From: CAZIUL01 sp964542475
Lineage (GTDB): Bacteria; Planctomycetota; B15-G4; CAYZWU01
Length of the DNA: 64,000 nt
Assembly (NCBI GenBank): GCA_964542475.1
Contig: CAZIUL010000023.1
Location: 1 to 64,000, forward strand
Reading direction: 5' to 3'
The translations under genes and the position numbers were made by a program. This document shows, piece after piece, positions 8,634-16,639 of the stretch (positions within the stretch are counted from its first letter, which is position 1; each line of letters begins with the position of its first letter). The notes beneath the pieces were generated by a model. The model was not told the DNA's origin. It searched no databases and saw only the letters and a program-made list of their open reading frames with translations.

Positions 8634-9098
8634 TCAGGGAATGTTTTTGTAAAGGTCGACCAGTTCCAAGGCACTGAGTGCGGCATGGAACCCCTTGTTG
8701 CCGGATTTCGATCCGGCTCTTTCGATTGCCTGCTCCAACGATTCACAAGTCAGTATGCCGTAAACCATGGGAAGCCCGGTGTCGAGTCCTGCCTGGGCAA
8801 CGCCCTTGGCTGACTCGGATGCGATGAAATCGAAATGCGGCGTGTCTCCGCGAATCACAGCGCCCAGGCAGATCACTGTGTTGTATTTTTTGGATTCGGC
8901 TAGTTTTTTGGCCACGAGTGGCACTTCGAAAGCCCCTGGTGTCCACACAACAGTGATGTTCTGATCCGGCACATCATGACGCCTCAGACAGTCCAGTGCG
9001 CCGTCCAGAAGGCGTGAAGATATGAACTCGTTGAACCTGCTGACCACAATCGCCGGCTTGACGCCTTTTCCGGATAACTTGCCTTGAATGGTTTTCAT
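8634..9098 (-). CDS. ribH: 6,7-dimethyl-8-ribityllumazine synthase
   Basis: Penultimate enzyme of riboflavin synthesis. It condenses 5-amino-6-ribitylaminouracil with 3,4-dihydroxy-2-butanone 4-phosphate. At 154 residues it has the family length. IVVSRFNEFIS binds substrate, TVVWTPGAFEVPL and LGAVIRGDTPHFDFI (with the catalytic histidine) are diagnostic, and GNKGFHAALSALELVDL closes the protein. It is the first gene of the minus-strand block and divergent from hflK. No FMN riboswitch signature was recognised in the 230 bases upstream, and no other rib gene is nearby. Confidence 0.96.
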   Translation of the reverse strand: MKTIQGKLSGKGVKPAIVVSRFNEFISSRLLDGALDCLRRHDVPDQNITVVWTPGAFEVPLVAKKLAESKKYNTVICLGAVIRGDTPHFDFIASESAKGVAQAGLDTGLPMVYGILTCESLEQAIERAGSKSGNKGFHAALSALELVDLYKNIP

Positions 9099-9328
9099 TG
9101 TGGATTTTCCTTACAAAACCGAACCACGAAGATCTTGCCTGAAGTCAAGAAACAGTTTTTTTCAGCCGTTTTCAAGAAAATCTCGATATTTCCGGCCTGG
9201 CTGTCCATGTTCCCGATAACTCCTGCCCCGGCTAAACGACATTATCCTTGCTTTTCATCTATACACCGATACCCTCGAAGGAAAACCGGTTGTTTATGTT
9301 TTGCGGTACACATTTTTGGGAGGGTCAG

Positions 9329-10321
9329 ATGAAAGATATCAAGATTCAAACGCGGGACGGGCCCGTGACTGTCAACATCCCCTGGAAGATCATACTCATT
9401 GTGGTGGTGGTCGGGCTTTTTCTCGTAATCGTCAAGTCATCGTACTATTCGGTGGAAGCGGGCGAGAGGGGAGTCATCCAGCGGTTCGGGGAGTATTCCC
9501 GTATCAGCGGGCCCGGGCTTCATTTCAAGCTGCCCTGGGGCATCGAAAAGGTTACCAAGGTCAATGTGGAGCTGAGGTACAAGCAGGAGTTCGGGTACAG
9601 AACCATGTCGGCCGGGGTCCAGTCGCGGTACGACACTTCGCGAAGAGATCAGTACGAACAGGTTTCCTTGATGCTGACAGGGGACCTCAACTGCGCGGTT
9701 GTTGAGTGGAGTGTCCAGTATAACATCAAGGATCCGGTTGAATTCCTGTTCAACGTGCGGAACCCGGAGACGACCCTGCACGACATGTGCGAGTCGATCA
9801 TGCGCGAGATCGTGGGAGACAGGAGCGTCACCGAGGTGCTCACCATGGGAAGGGAAGAGATCAACTTCGAGGTGAAGCAGCAGCTCCAGGAGGTTCTCGA
9901 CCAGTACAAGTCCGGGATAAACATCACACAGGTGATCTGCCAGAACGTTCTGCCCCCGAGGGAGGTCAAGACCTCTTTTGACGACGTGAACAAGGCGCAG
10001 CAGGAGATGGACAAGATCGTTCAGCAGGCGCGGGCAGAGTACAACAAGATCATTCCAAGGGCCGAAGGGCAGGCCCTGAAAACGATCAACGAGGCGGAGG
10101 GGTACAGCCAGGAAAGGATCAACATGGCCGGGGGCGATGTTGCCAGGTTCAAGAACCTGCTCATAGAATACAAGAAAGATCCTGAAATAATGATGCAGCG
10201 CATCTACCTGGAGACCATGGAGAAGATCCTGCCCAATATCAAGAACAAGGTGATCATAGACGAGGAGGCCCGTTCAGTTCTGCCGTTTCTTGATCTCAAG
10301 CGGGAAGGGAGGTCGTCATGA
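9329..10321 (+). CDS. hflK: HflK-type SPFH/band 7 membrane protein
   Basis: Inner-membrane SPFH protein that with HflC forms a large periplasmic cage around the FtsH protease and modulates it. The start is the ATG at 9329, preceded by GGGAGGG, giving 330 residues; the frame extends upstream without similarity. One membrane helix (IILIVVVVGLFLVIV) is near residues 17-31. The SPFH core follows, with GERGVIQRFGEYSRISGPG and the conserved FDDVNKAQQEMDK coiled-coil start. Its stop overlaps the hflC start by ATGA, so the two are translationally coupled. Confidence 0.9.
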   Translation: MKDIKIQTRDGPVTVNIPWKIILIVVVVGLFLVIVKSSYYSVEAGERGVIQRFGEYSRISGPGLHFKLPWGIEKVTKVNVELRYKQEFGYRTMSAGVQSRYDTSRRDQYEQVSLMLTGDLNCAVVEWSVQYNIKDPVEFLFNVRNPETTLHDMCESIMREIVGDRSVTEVLTMGREEINFEVKQQLQEVLDQYKSGINITQVICQNVLPPREVKTSFDDVNKAQQEMDKIVQQARAEYNKIIPRAEGQALKTINEAEGYSQERINMAGGDVARFKNLLIEYKKDPEIMMQRIYLETMEKILPNIKNKVIIDEEARSVLPFLDLKREGRSS

Positions 10322-11271
10322 AGGCAAAAGCGATTGTTGTGTTTCTGGCAGTAATAGCGATCCTTGTCCTGATCGTGTTCGCATCAGCGGCATACACTGT
10401 TGACCAGACGATGCAGGCCATAATAACGCAGTTCGGAAAACCCGTGGGCGAGCCCATTACCGAGCCGGGCCTGCATTTCAAGACCCCGTTCATACAGAAG
10501 GTCCACTACTTCGAGAGAAGGATCATGGAGTGGGACAGCGATCATCGCGAAATCCCCACACAGGACAAGAAGTTCATAAAGGCGGATGCGACAGCCCGGT
10601 GGCACATAGTTGACCCGCTCAAATACTTCAAGAGGGTCAACCTCGAAACCCAGGCGCAGAGCCGGCTCGACGACATTGTGGGCGGCGCCATGAAGAACGT
10701 TATAACAAAGCTTAACCTGATTGAGTCGGTGCGCTCCTCGAACAGGGAGTTTTCGGTTGTGATCGAGGATACGTTCAGCGACGATACGACCAAGGAAACA
10801 TACAACATCAAGGTGGGCCGTCACAAGATAGGCGAGCTAATAAAAGAACAAGCCAACCCGAACCTTGTGGCGTTCGGCATCGAGCTGCTTGATGTCAGGC
10901 TCAGAAGGGTCAACTACGTGGACACGGTGCGAAACGAGGTGTACCAGCGCATGATCTCCGAGCGCCGGCGAATGGCTGAGTTTTACCGCTCCGAGGGCCA
11001 GGGCAGGCAGATGGCGATCGAAGGCGAGAGGGAGAAGAAGCTGAAGATGATACAATCTTCCGCATACAAGAAGGCCGAGGAGATCAAGGGCGAGGCTGAT
11101 GCAAAGGCCGCTGCCATTTACGCGGAGGCGTACGGACAGGACACCAAGTTCTACAAATTCCTGAAGACCCTGGAATCTTACGAAAAGACCATGGATACCG
11201 GTGTTGACCTGATACTCACAACGAACAGCGATTTTTTCGGATATCTTAAATCGCTGGAAGAAAAGCAATAA
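10318..11271 (+). CDS. hflC: HflC-type SPFH/band 7 membrane protein
   Basis: Partner of HflK in the FtsH-regulating membrane complex. The 317 residues comprise one N-terminal membrane helix (residues 4-23) and an SPFH domain starting VDQTMQAIITQFGKPVGE, including GIELLDVRLRRVNY, a motif typical of HflC. A long charged helix (MISERRRMAEFYRSEGQG) leads to an alanine-rich stretch and then LKTLESYEKT near the C-terminus, as in other HflC proteins. It overlaps hflK by four bases. The 385 bases after it hold no clear gene. Confidence 0.92.
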   Translation: MKAKAIVVFLAVIAILVLIVFASAAYTVDQTMQAIITQFGKPVGEPITEPGLHFKTPFIQKVHYFERRIMEWDSDHREIPTQDKKFIKADATARWHIVDPLKYFKRVNLETQAQSRLDDIVGGAMKNVITKLNLIESVRSSNREFSVVIEDTFSDDTTKETYNIKVGRHKIGELIKEQANPNLVAFGIELLDVRLRRVNYVDTVRNEVYQRMISERRRMAEFYRSEGQGRQMAIEGEREKKLKMIQSSAYKKAEEIKGEADAKAAAIYAEAYGQDTKFYKFLKTLESYEKTMDTGVDLILTTNSDFFGYLKSLEEKQ

Positions 11272-11656
11272 GACCTGTGCCGCATCGGAAGGCGTGCTTT
11301 TTCGAGACTGTGCCGTATGCCTGAGGGACATCGTTCGGTTACAAGGACCGAACTATTCCCTAGTATATATTTTGCTCGGACGGTTGTAAAAAGTGCGCCG
11401 GATGCGGCATTACCAGCCTGTGCTGGAAAATCCTCAGGTGCTGGAAAATGTAATTGTCAGTATCTTCCATATTTGATAAAACTTCGGGGTTGTTGGCAAT
11501 AATCCGTAATCTGGTTTTCAATGCGAAGCGGTATTCAGCGTATCGTTTTTCGTGTTTACAGGTTATGTCTCCATGAGGCGCATTTCCAAGCGATTCCTCT
11601 TACCAGTGAGTTTGCGCGGGATCATTAAACCGGTAGCTTGATTTTTGAGGCCCATC
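11272..11656. other. Intergenic region of 385 bp with no recognised gene
   Basis: Between hflC and the FHA gene. I see no protein-like frame, RNA gene or clear terminator. The only structure noted is an 11-base direct repeat TGCTGGAAAAT at 11421-11431 and 11439-11449. It presumably contains the promoter of the pseudopilus locus, but no convincing -35/-10 pair stood out. Confidence 0.6.
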
Positions 11657-14101
11657 ATGCAGGAACGGGATGAAAACGGCCGTGGGGGAAAGGGAGGGGG
11701 TGCGAGTTATTCAATCCGCTTCACAAAGGGAAAAGAGGCGGGTGAGGTTTTTCCCCTGGACGAGGCGAGAAACACCATCGGCAGGAGGCCTGAGAACACC
11801 ATTGTCATCAAGGATATCAAGGTATCCGGCGTTCACGCGGAGATAGTGTTCGAACAGGGCAAGCCCTTGGTCAGGGATCTCGGCTCCACGAACGGCACAA
11901 TGCTCGATGGGAAAAAGATCACCGAGCTGATTCTATCCGAAGGGGACCGTATCACGGTTGGAAACACCGAGTTCGTCCTGGAAAAGCGGGGTGCGAGCGC
12001 CGGACCCGATGTAAGAGCGCCGGAAAGCGCCCAGGCGGTGAACGGAGCGGAGGAGGAGGTCCGTGTCATTCATGATGTCCGCCCTGCCAGGCGCGGTATG
12101 AGCGGTTTTCTGCTGCTGCTGGTTCTGCTTCTCGGGATGGGCGGGGCAGGCTACTACTATTTTTTTTATATGTCCCCTGAGAGCTCTTTCGTAGCGCTCG
12201 AACCCAGGCAGGGCAACTTGATCGTCCATGGCTGGTCGTTCGAGGAGCCGGAAGACGGGCTCAGCTTTGCCGAATGCTGGAACCTGATCAGCGAAACCGA
12301 TGCCTACTTCACCCGGTCGAGAAAAGGGGCGCATTCCGGACATTACACCATCACCGCGGCAATGCCCGACGGAGGCCAGGCAACCGCAACTCTGGCGCAC
12401 CCGGTCAGGCTGAAGCCGCGGCGCCGATACACGGCTGCCGCCTGGGTAAAGGTGTCCGGAGCAGCCATGGTCGGCTTGAAAGCGGCTTTTTACAAGGTGG
12501 ACGAGAACGGGGAAAACAAGCGCTTTCTGTACAGGGAAGGCTTCATCTCGGGTATGGAAAGCGATCTCGGATACCAGGAGATCCGTGGCACCGTGTCTCC
12601 TCCTCCTGAAGCCGACGAGCTGGAGCTGGTGATCGTAGCCGCCGGCAAAGGCGAGGTGGTTGTGGATGATGTGGAACTCCTCGAGAAGTCCTCATCGAAA
12701 CCGGACCAGATCGGCACCTCCGGCGTGATGGATTTCTTTTCATGCGAAGGAGGGTACATAGTCAGGCGCATCGGCCGCACGCTTTTTCTCGGCGGTCGCG
12801 TGCTGGCCGTAGAGCCCGCTGTCGAGGGGGGCGACGGGAGCGTGGAACACGATTCAAGCCTGGGAGGCTTTTGTCCGGATGGGGATGCTTATCTCTATTG
12901 CGGAACAACCGCGGGCAATGTCGGCTATAACAGCAGCATCGAGGTGAACGCCGACCAGATCCGGGGGGAGTTTTCCATGCCGCCGCTGGAGGCGGGAACG
13001 CTCAGCGAGGTCAGGTATTGCTTCGACCTGCTTTCGGAGTATGCCGCCTCAGGCGTCGGGGTCTTGAGCGAGGAGGAGTTCAGCCTTTATGAAGCCTCCT
13101 TTCCGGCGGTCAGTGCGGATGCGTTCATCTTCGGCGGAGTGCACGACAGGGTCAAGGTGTCCTTTGCGAGGCCTGTCCAGGTATCCGGCGTCGAGAGGAA
13201 GGACGGCGGATCGAGCGTTCAGTGCGTTTTCGACACAGCAGGCAGGACCGGCTTTGAGTACAGCATAAAGAGCGATTTCCATGAGGAGATAACGCAGGCC
13301 CAGGCGATGATCCAGCAGGTCACCCGGGCCAAGCAGGATAGACGCTACGGGGATTCCCTTGACCTGATCGACCAGATGGAGATGCGGTTTCCGTACAACG
13401 AATCCGTGATGGACCACGCGAGTAAGCTGAAATCCGGAATCATAGATATCAAGCGCGAAAAGCTCCAGGAGATCAGGGAAAACCTGAAGACCGCCAGGTT
13501 CTTGAACACGCCGGAACTGTTCTTGAACCTGGAAACCGCGTGCACCGAGGCCTTGAAGCTTTTTCCCGGTGACAGGGATTTCGAGAGCATTCAGGGTGAT
13601 GTGAGGGATGAGAGCGCAACGCTTCTGACTTCCATTGGTGAAGACCGGGCCGAACAGTTTTACAGGATAGCCGAAAACCTGTTTCAGGCAGGCGGCCGCG
13701 ATGTAACGCTGGCGGAGGTGCTGCGCTACCTGGAGATGAAGTTCCCGGATTCGGAGTGGACCGAGAAAGCCCGTTCCCTGGGATCGGAAGATGGCATAAC
13801 AGAAACGGAAACAGAAACGGATATTACAGGGGCAGAAACAGCAACCGCATCAGGAACAGAAACAGAGCCGGAAGATGTTTCAGGATCCAGCGGAGAGGTT
13901 GCCGTACCCGTTGAAGATGGCTCTGAAGATCCGCAGGCGAAGCAGCTTTATCTGAGCGCGGAAAGCCTTCACAAAGCGGGCGCCCCCGAGGAATCGATAG
14001 CCCAGATAGTGGAAATGATGAAAAAACTGTACCCCGGATCCGAGTGGACAAGGAAGGCCGAATCCCTCGGAAAGGAGGATGAAGAGAAAGATGGCGGGTA
14101 A
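11657..14101 (+). CDS. FHA-domain transmembrane protein with CBM-like domain
   Basis: An 814-residue single-pass protein at the head of the pseudopilus locus. A cytoplasmic FHA domain (phosphothreonine reader) spans about residues 15-108, with GRRPENTIVI, KVSGVHAEIVF and RDLGSTNGTMLDG intact. One membrane helix (FLLLLVLLLGMGGAGYYYF) is at about 150-172. Beyond it, residues ~186-345 resemble a CBM4/9-type jelly roll (LIVHGWSFEE, AAWVKVSGAA, VVVDDVELLE). Two similar helical repeats near the C-terminus (LEMKFPDSEWTEKARSLG and MKKLYPGSEWTRKAESLG) flank a Thr/Glu-rich linker. The start is the ATG with GAGG 8 bases upstream; a TTG at 11645 is possible. FHA proteins often regulate secretion assemblies, but the role here is inferred. 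Confidence 0.75.
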   Translation: MQERDENGRGGKGGGASYSIRFTKGKEAGEVFPLDEARNTIGRRPENTIVIKDIKVSGVHAEIVFEQGKPLVRDLGSTNGTMLDGKKITELILSEGDRITVGNTEFVLEKRGASAGPDVRAPESAQAVNGAEEEVRVIHDVRPARRGMSGFLLLLVLLLGMGGAGYYYFFYMSPESSFVALEPRQGNLIVHGWSFEEPEDGLSFAECWNLISETDAYFTRSRKGAHSGHYTITAAMPDGGQATATLAHPVRLKPRRRYTAAAWVKVSGAAMVGLKAAFYKVDENGENKRFLYREGFISGMESDLGYQEIRGTVSPPPEADELELVIVAAGKGEVVVDDVELLEKSSSKPDQIGTSGVMDFFSCEGGYIVRRIGRTLFLGGRVLAVEPAVEGGDGSVEHDSSLGGFCPDGDAYLYCGTTAGNVGYNSSIEVNADQIRGEFSMPPLEAGTLSEVRYCFDLLSEYAASGVGVLSEEEFSLYEASFPAVSADAFIFGGVHDRVKVSFARPVQVSGVERKDGGSSVQCVFDTAGRTGFEYSIKSDFHEEITQAQAMIQQVTRAKQDRRYGDSLDLIDQMEMRFPYNESVMDHASKLKSGIIDIKREKLQEIRENLKTARFLNTPELFLNLETACTEALKLFPGDRDFESIQGDVRDESATLLTSIGEDRAEQFYRIAENLFQAGGRDVTLAEVLRYLEMKFPDSEWTEKARSLGSEDGITETETETDITGAETATASGTETEPEDVSGSSGEVAVPVEDGSEDPQAKQLYLSAESLHKAGAPEESIAQIVEMMKKLYPGSEWTRKAESLGKEDEEKDGG

Positions 14102-14160
14102 AAGCGCCGTATACGTCCTTTATCCCACATTACTTGTACGTTGAGAACGGCTGAATCTTC

Positions 14161-15819
14161 ATGGTAAAGATCGGAATAGGATTGGATGTCGGAGCCGACT
14201 CCGCCAAGGTGGTGACGGCCCGGATGATGAAAAATCATTTTGTTCCGCTGAAAGCAGCGCTGCTGAAAAAAGAGGAGGGGAAGCCCTATAGCTTGGGCCC
14301 GTTTATAGACGGGCTGGGGATAAGGGGGGAATCTGTGCTCGGCGTGACCGGAAAGGAGATGATCATCCGGTACACGCACGTGGCACCAATGCCCGACTGG
14401 CAGCTCAAGCAGGTCATGGGGTTCGAGATCGACGACCTGGCAGCTCAGTCCGGGGGCGGGCTTTCAGCCGATTTCAACCGCGTTGCGGTTTCCTCCTCGC
14501 TGTCTGACGACGATACGATCCTCCTCGCGCTCGTCAAGAACTCTCTGCTGAACGAGCAGCTCGGCATGCTGGAAAGCACCCGGCTGACCGTGGCGGGTTT
14601 CACTCCCAATGCTGTTGCGCTCTACAACCTGCTGAGCATGACCGCTGATGTGGATTCCGGTATCTCGCTTGTCCTGGATATTGGCGCCGAGAACATTGAC
14701 ATGACGATCATTCAGGACGGCGCATTGATCTTCGCCCGCAACCTTTCCGGAGGATCGAACCTGTTCGACACAGCCATCATGGAGAGCTTCAACGTCCGGC
14801 CCGCCAAGGCCGGAAAACTGAAGAAGGAGATGGGGTCGATAATCAGCAGGAACGCTGTGGAAGGCCTTTCACCACAGGAAGAGAAGATCAGCAGGGTTCT
14901 CTCGAATGCGGCCGGGCAGATCTACTCCATGATCCAGTCATCCCTTCTGTTCTGCAAGGCCCAGATCAGGCTGACCGAACTTTCTCTTGACAGGGTGTAT
15001 CTTACCGGCGGGGGAGCAAGAATCAGGGGGCTTGATAAGTACCTGTTGGACAATCTGGACGTTCCGGTGAAACTGTACGATCCGGCTGAAGAGGTGGATA
15101 TCACTCGGCTGGACAACGCGGCCGAGTTCAGCGAAAACGGCATGGAGTTCTCGTGCGCCATGGCCCTGGCGCTGATGTCGGCAACCACGGACCACTATTC
15201 GATCCGGATCCTTCCCGAGGAGGTGAAAAAAAGGCAGTTCTTCAAGAATCACACGGTGTTCGGCATCCTGGCGGCGGTGGTGCTGGTCGTTTTTATGGGA
15301 ATCAAGCTTTACTTTGCCATGGGCGATGCCCAGACCCTTGACCGGGACATCAGCAAAAGGCGGAGCGAGCTGCAGAAAAGGGAGAAAATGGTCTCGGAGA
15401 TCGAAGGGCTCCAGGAAGAAAACAGCAGGCTGGTGTCGAAGATCAATATCCTGGAGATGAAGATCATTCCCACAACCGGCGTTGTGCGCACCTTTGCAAT
15501 GGTTCAGAAGTACCTGCCCGGCGATCTCTGGATCACCTCGATCGATGTCGAACGAGTTGAGCTGGAGCAACTGGGTGATGGTGCGGGCAAGGTGCCGGTC
15601 ATCCGGGTTCGCGGGAGCGGACGCGAAAAGGATCAGCCTCTCCAGAGGTCGTTTACCGATTTCAGGAAGAAGCTCGAATCGGATCCCCTCATAACCTCAG
15701 TGGTTCCCCAGGTGAGGTACGGAGATGATTTTGTTTTCTCCCTGTTGATCAACTACACCAGTTTGTCCGGCGGCGAAACAGATGGAGACAGTGAAGAGTC
15801 GGGCGAAGAGCAGCAGTAG
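14161..15819 (+). CDS. PilM-PilN fusion (GspL-like) assembly protein
   Basis: A 552-residue protein joining two type IV pilus/type II secretion parts. Residues 1-~345 are an actin-like PilM domain: GIGLDVGADSAKVVTA (phosphate 1), LVLDIGAENIDMTII (phosphate 2) and VYLTGGGARIRGLDKYL (adenosine loop). A membrane helix at about 366-388 (FGILAAVVLVVFMGIKLYF) is followed by a coiled coil and a PilN-like periplasmic part with VQKYLPGDLWITSIDVE. The same cytoplasmic-TM-periplasmic order defines GspL, so it may anchor an assembly ATPase and the platform. It is followed after 70 bases by the PilO/GspM-like gene. Confidence 0.85.
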   Translation: MVKIGIGLDVGADSAKVVTARMMKNHFVPLKAALLKKEEGKPYSLGPFIDGLGIRGESVLGVTGKEMIIRYTHVAPMPDWQLKQVMGFEIDDLAAQSGGGLSADFNRVAVSSSLSDDDTILLALVKNSLLNEQLGMLESTRLTVAGFTPNAVALYNLLSMTADVDSGISLVLDIGAENIDMTIIQDGALIFARNLSGGSNLFDTAIMESFNVRPAKAGKLKKEMGSIISRNAVEGLSPQEEKISRVLSNAAGQIYSMIQSSLLFCKAQIRLTELSLDRVYLTGGGARIRGLDKYLLDNLDVPVKLYDPAEEVDITRLDNAAEFSENGMEFSCAMALALMSATTDHYSIRILPEEVKKRQFFKNHTVFGILAAVVLVVFMGIKLYFAMGDAQTLDRDISKRRSELQKREKMVSEIEGLQEENSRLVSKINILEMKIIPTTGVVRTFAMVQKYLPGDLWITSIDVERVELEQLGDGAGKVPVIRVRGSGREKDQPLQRSFTDFRKKLESDPLITSVVPQVRYGDDFVFSLLINYTSLSGGETDGDSEESGEEQQ

Positions 15820-15889
15820 GCGGGCCGCGAACGCCTGTCCACAGCATCCGGCAGGGGTTTCAACCCCGTAATATTGAGGCAGCAGAAAC

Positions 15890-16639
15890 ATGGATTTCAC
15901 AAACATCTGGCAGGAGCACCGGACCTTCATCACCCTGGTGGTGGCCGGGCTTTTGTTTTTTTTCGTGGGGCAGAACGTGATTTCGGGAGTGTACGGCATC
16001 GACGAGAAGAGGAGCACGGTGCGGAACATGAGCACGAGCCTGAAAAGAAGGAGCGCGCCGACCACCGGCCAGCTCGAGGACGCACGTATCCTGAGCGAGA
16101 AGCTCCGCGGTCTTCACGAGTCCACCGTTGAAAAGATCTGTTTCATTCCGGACTCAAGGTACATTCTGACAGGCGATGAAAAACCCGATATCCAGTACGA
16201 CCGCCTTTACAACGAGGCCAGGAACACGCTGGTCGAAGGCGCCAAGACGCTCAACATCACAGTGGCGAGAAACATCGGTATGCCGGAGCTTTCGCCCACG
16301 CGGAAAAGCGAGATCCAGCGGGCCCTGACAGCCCTGGACATAGTGACCAGGGTGGTGCTTCTGGCAATTGAGTCACAGATCAGAATCATCGATTCCATCA
16401 ACATGGTGCCGGACGCCGGCCGCAGGAAAAAGAGCTTTCTCCGCGAGCAGCGGATCCGTTTCAAGATGCAGGGGTCCACAGCGGCGGTGTCCGGGTTCAT
16501 GAAAAGGTTCGCCATTCAAGAGAACTTTCTCGCCATCGAGGAAGCCGAGTTTAGCATGGTTGACAAGGACGGCGTTGCCGTTAGCGCGGACTTTACCGTG
16601 TCGGCCATAACGATCATCGAGGAGGAGCCGGAGAGTTGA
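15890..16639 (+). CDS. PilO/GspM-like inner-membrane protein
   Basis: A 249-residue bitopic protein: a short cytoplasmic N-terminus, one helix (FITLVVAGLLFFFVG, residues 13-27) and a periplasmic alpha/beta domain. Size, topology and position directly after a PilM-PilN gene match PilO/GspM, which pairs with PilN/GspL in the assembly platform. Sequence identity to a family is not obvious to me, so the call rests largely on topology and context. Its stop overlaps the next start in TTGA, indicating translational coupling. Confidence 0.65.
   Translation: MDFTNIWQEHRTFITLVVAGLLFFFVGQNVISGVYGIDEKRSTVRNMSTSLKRRSAPTTGQLEDARILSEKLRGLHESTVEKICFIPDSRYILTGDEKPDIQYDRLYNEARNTLVEGAKTLNITVARNIGMPELSPTRKSEIQRALTALDIVTRVVLLAIESQIRIIDSINMVPDAGRRKKSFLREQRIRFKMQGSTAAVSGFMKRFAIQENFLAIEEAEFSMVDKDGVAVSADFTVSAITIIEEEPES

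Noticed and set aside
9099..9328. Possible FMN riboswitch upstream of ribH
   Set aside because: None of the conserved FMN-element words were found on the minus strand of this spacer.
11317..11502. Short frame in the gap between hflC and the FHA gene
   Set aside because: 61 codons, no ribosome-binding site, no recognisable signature.
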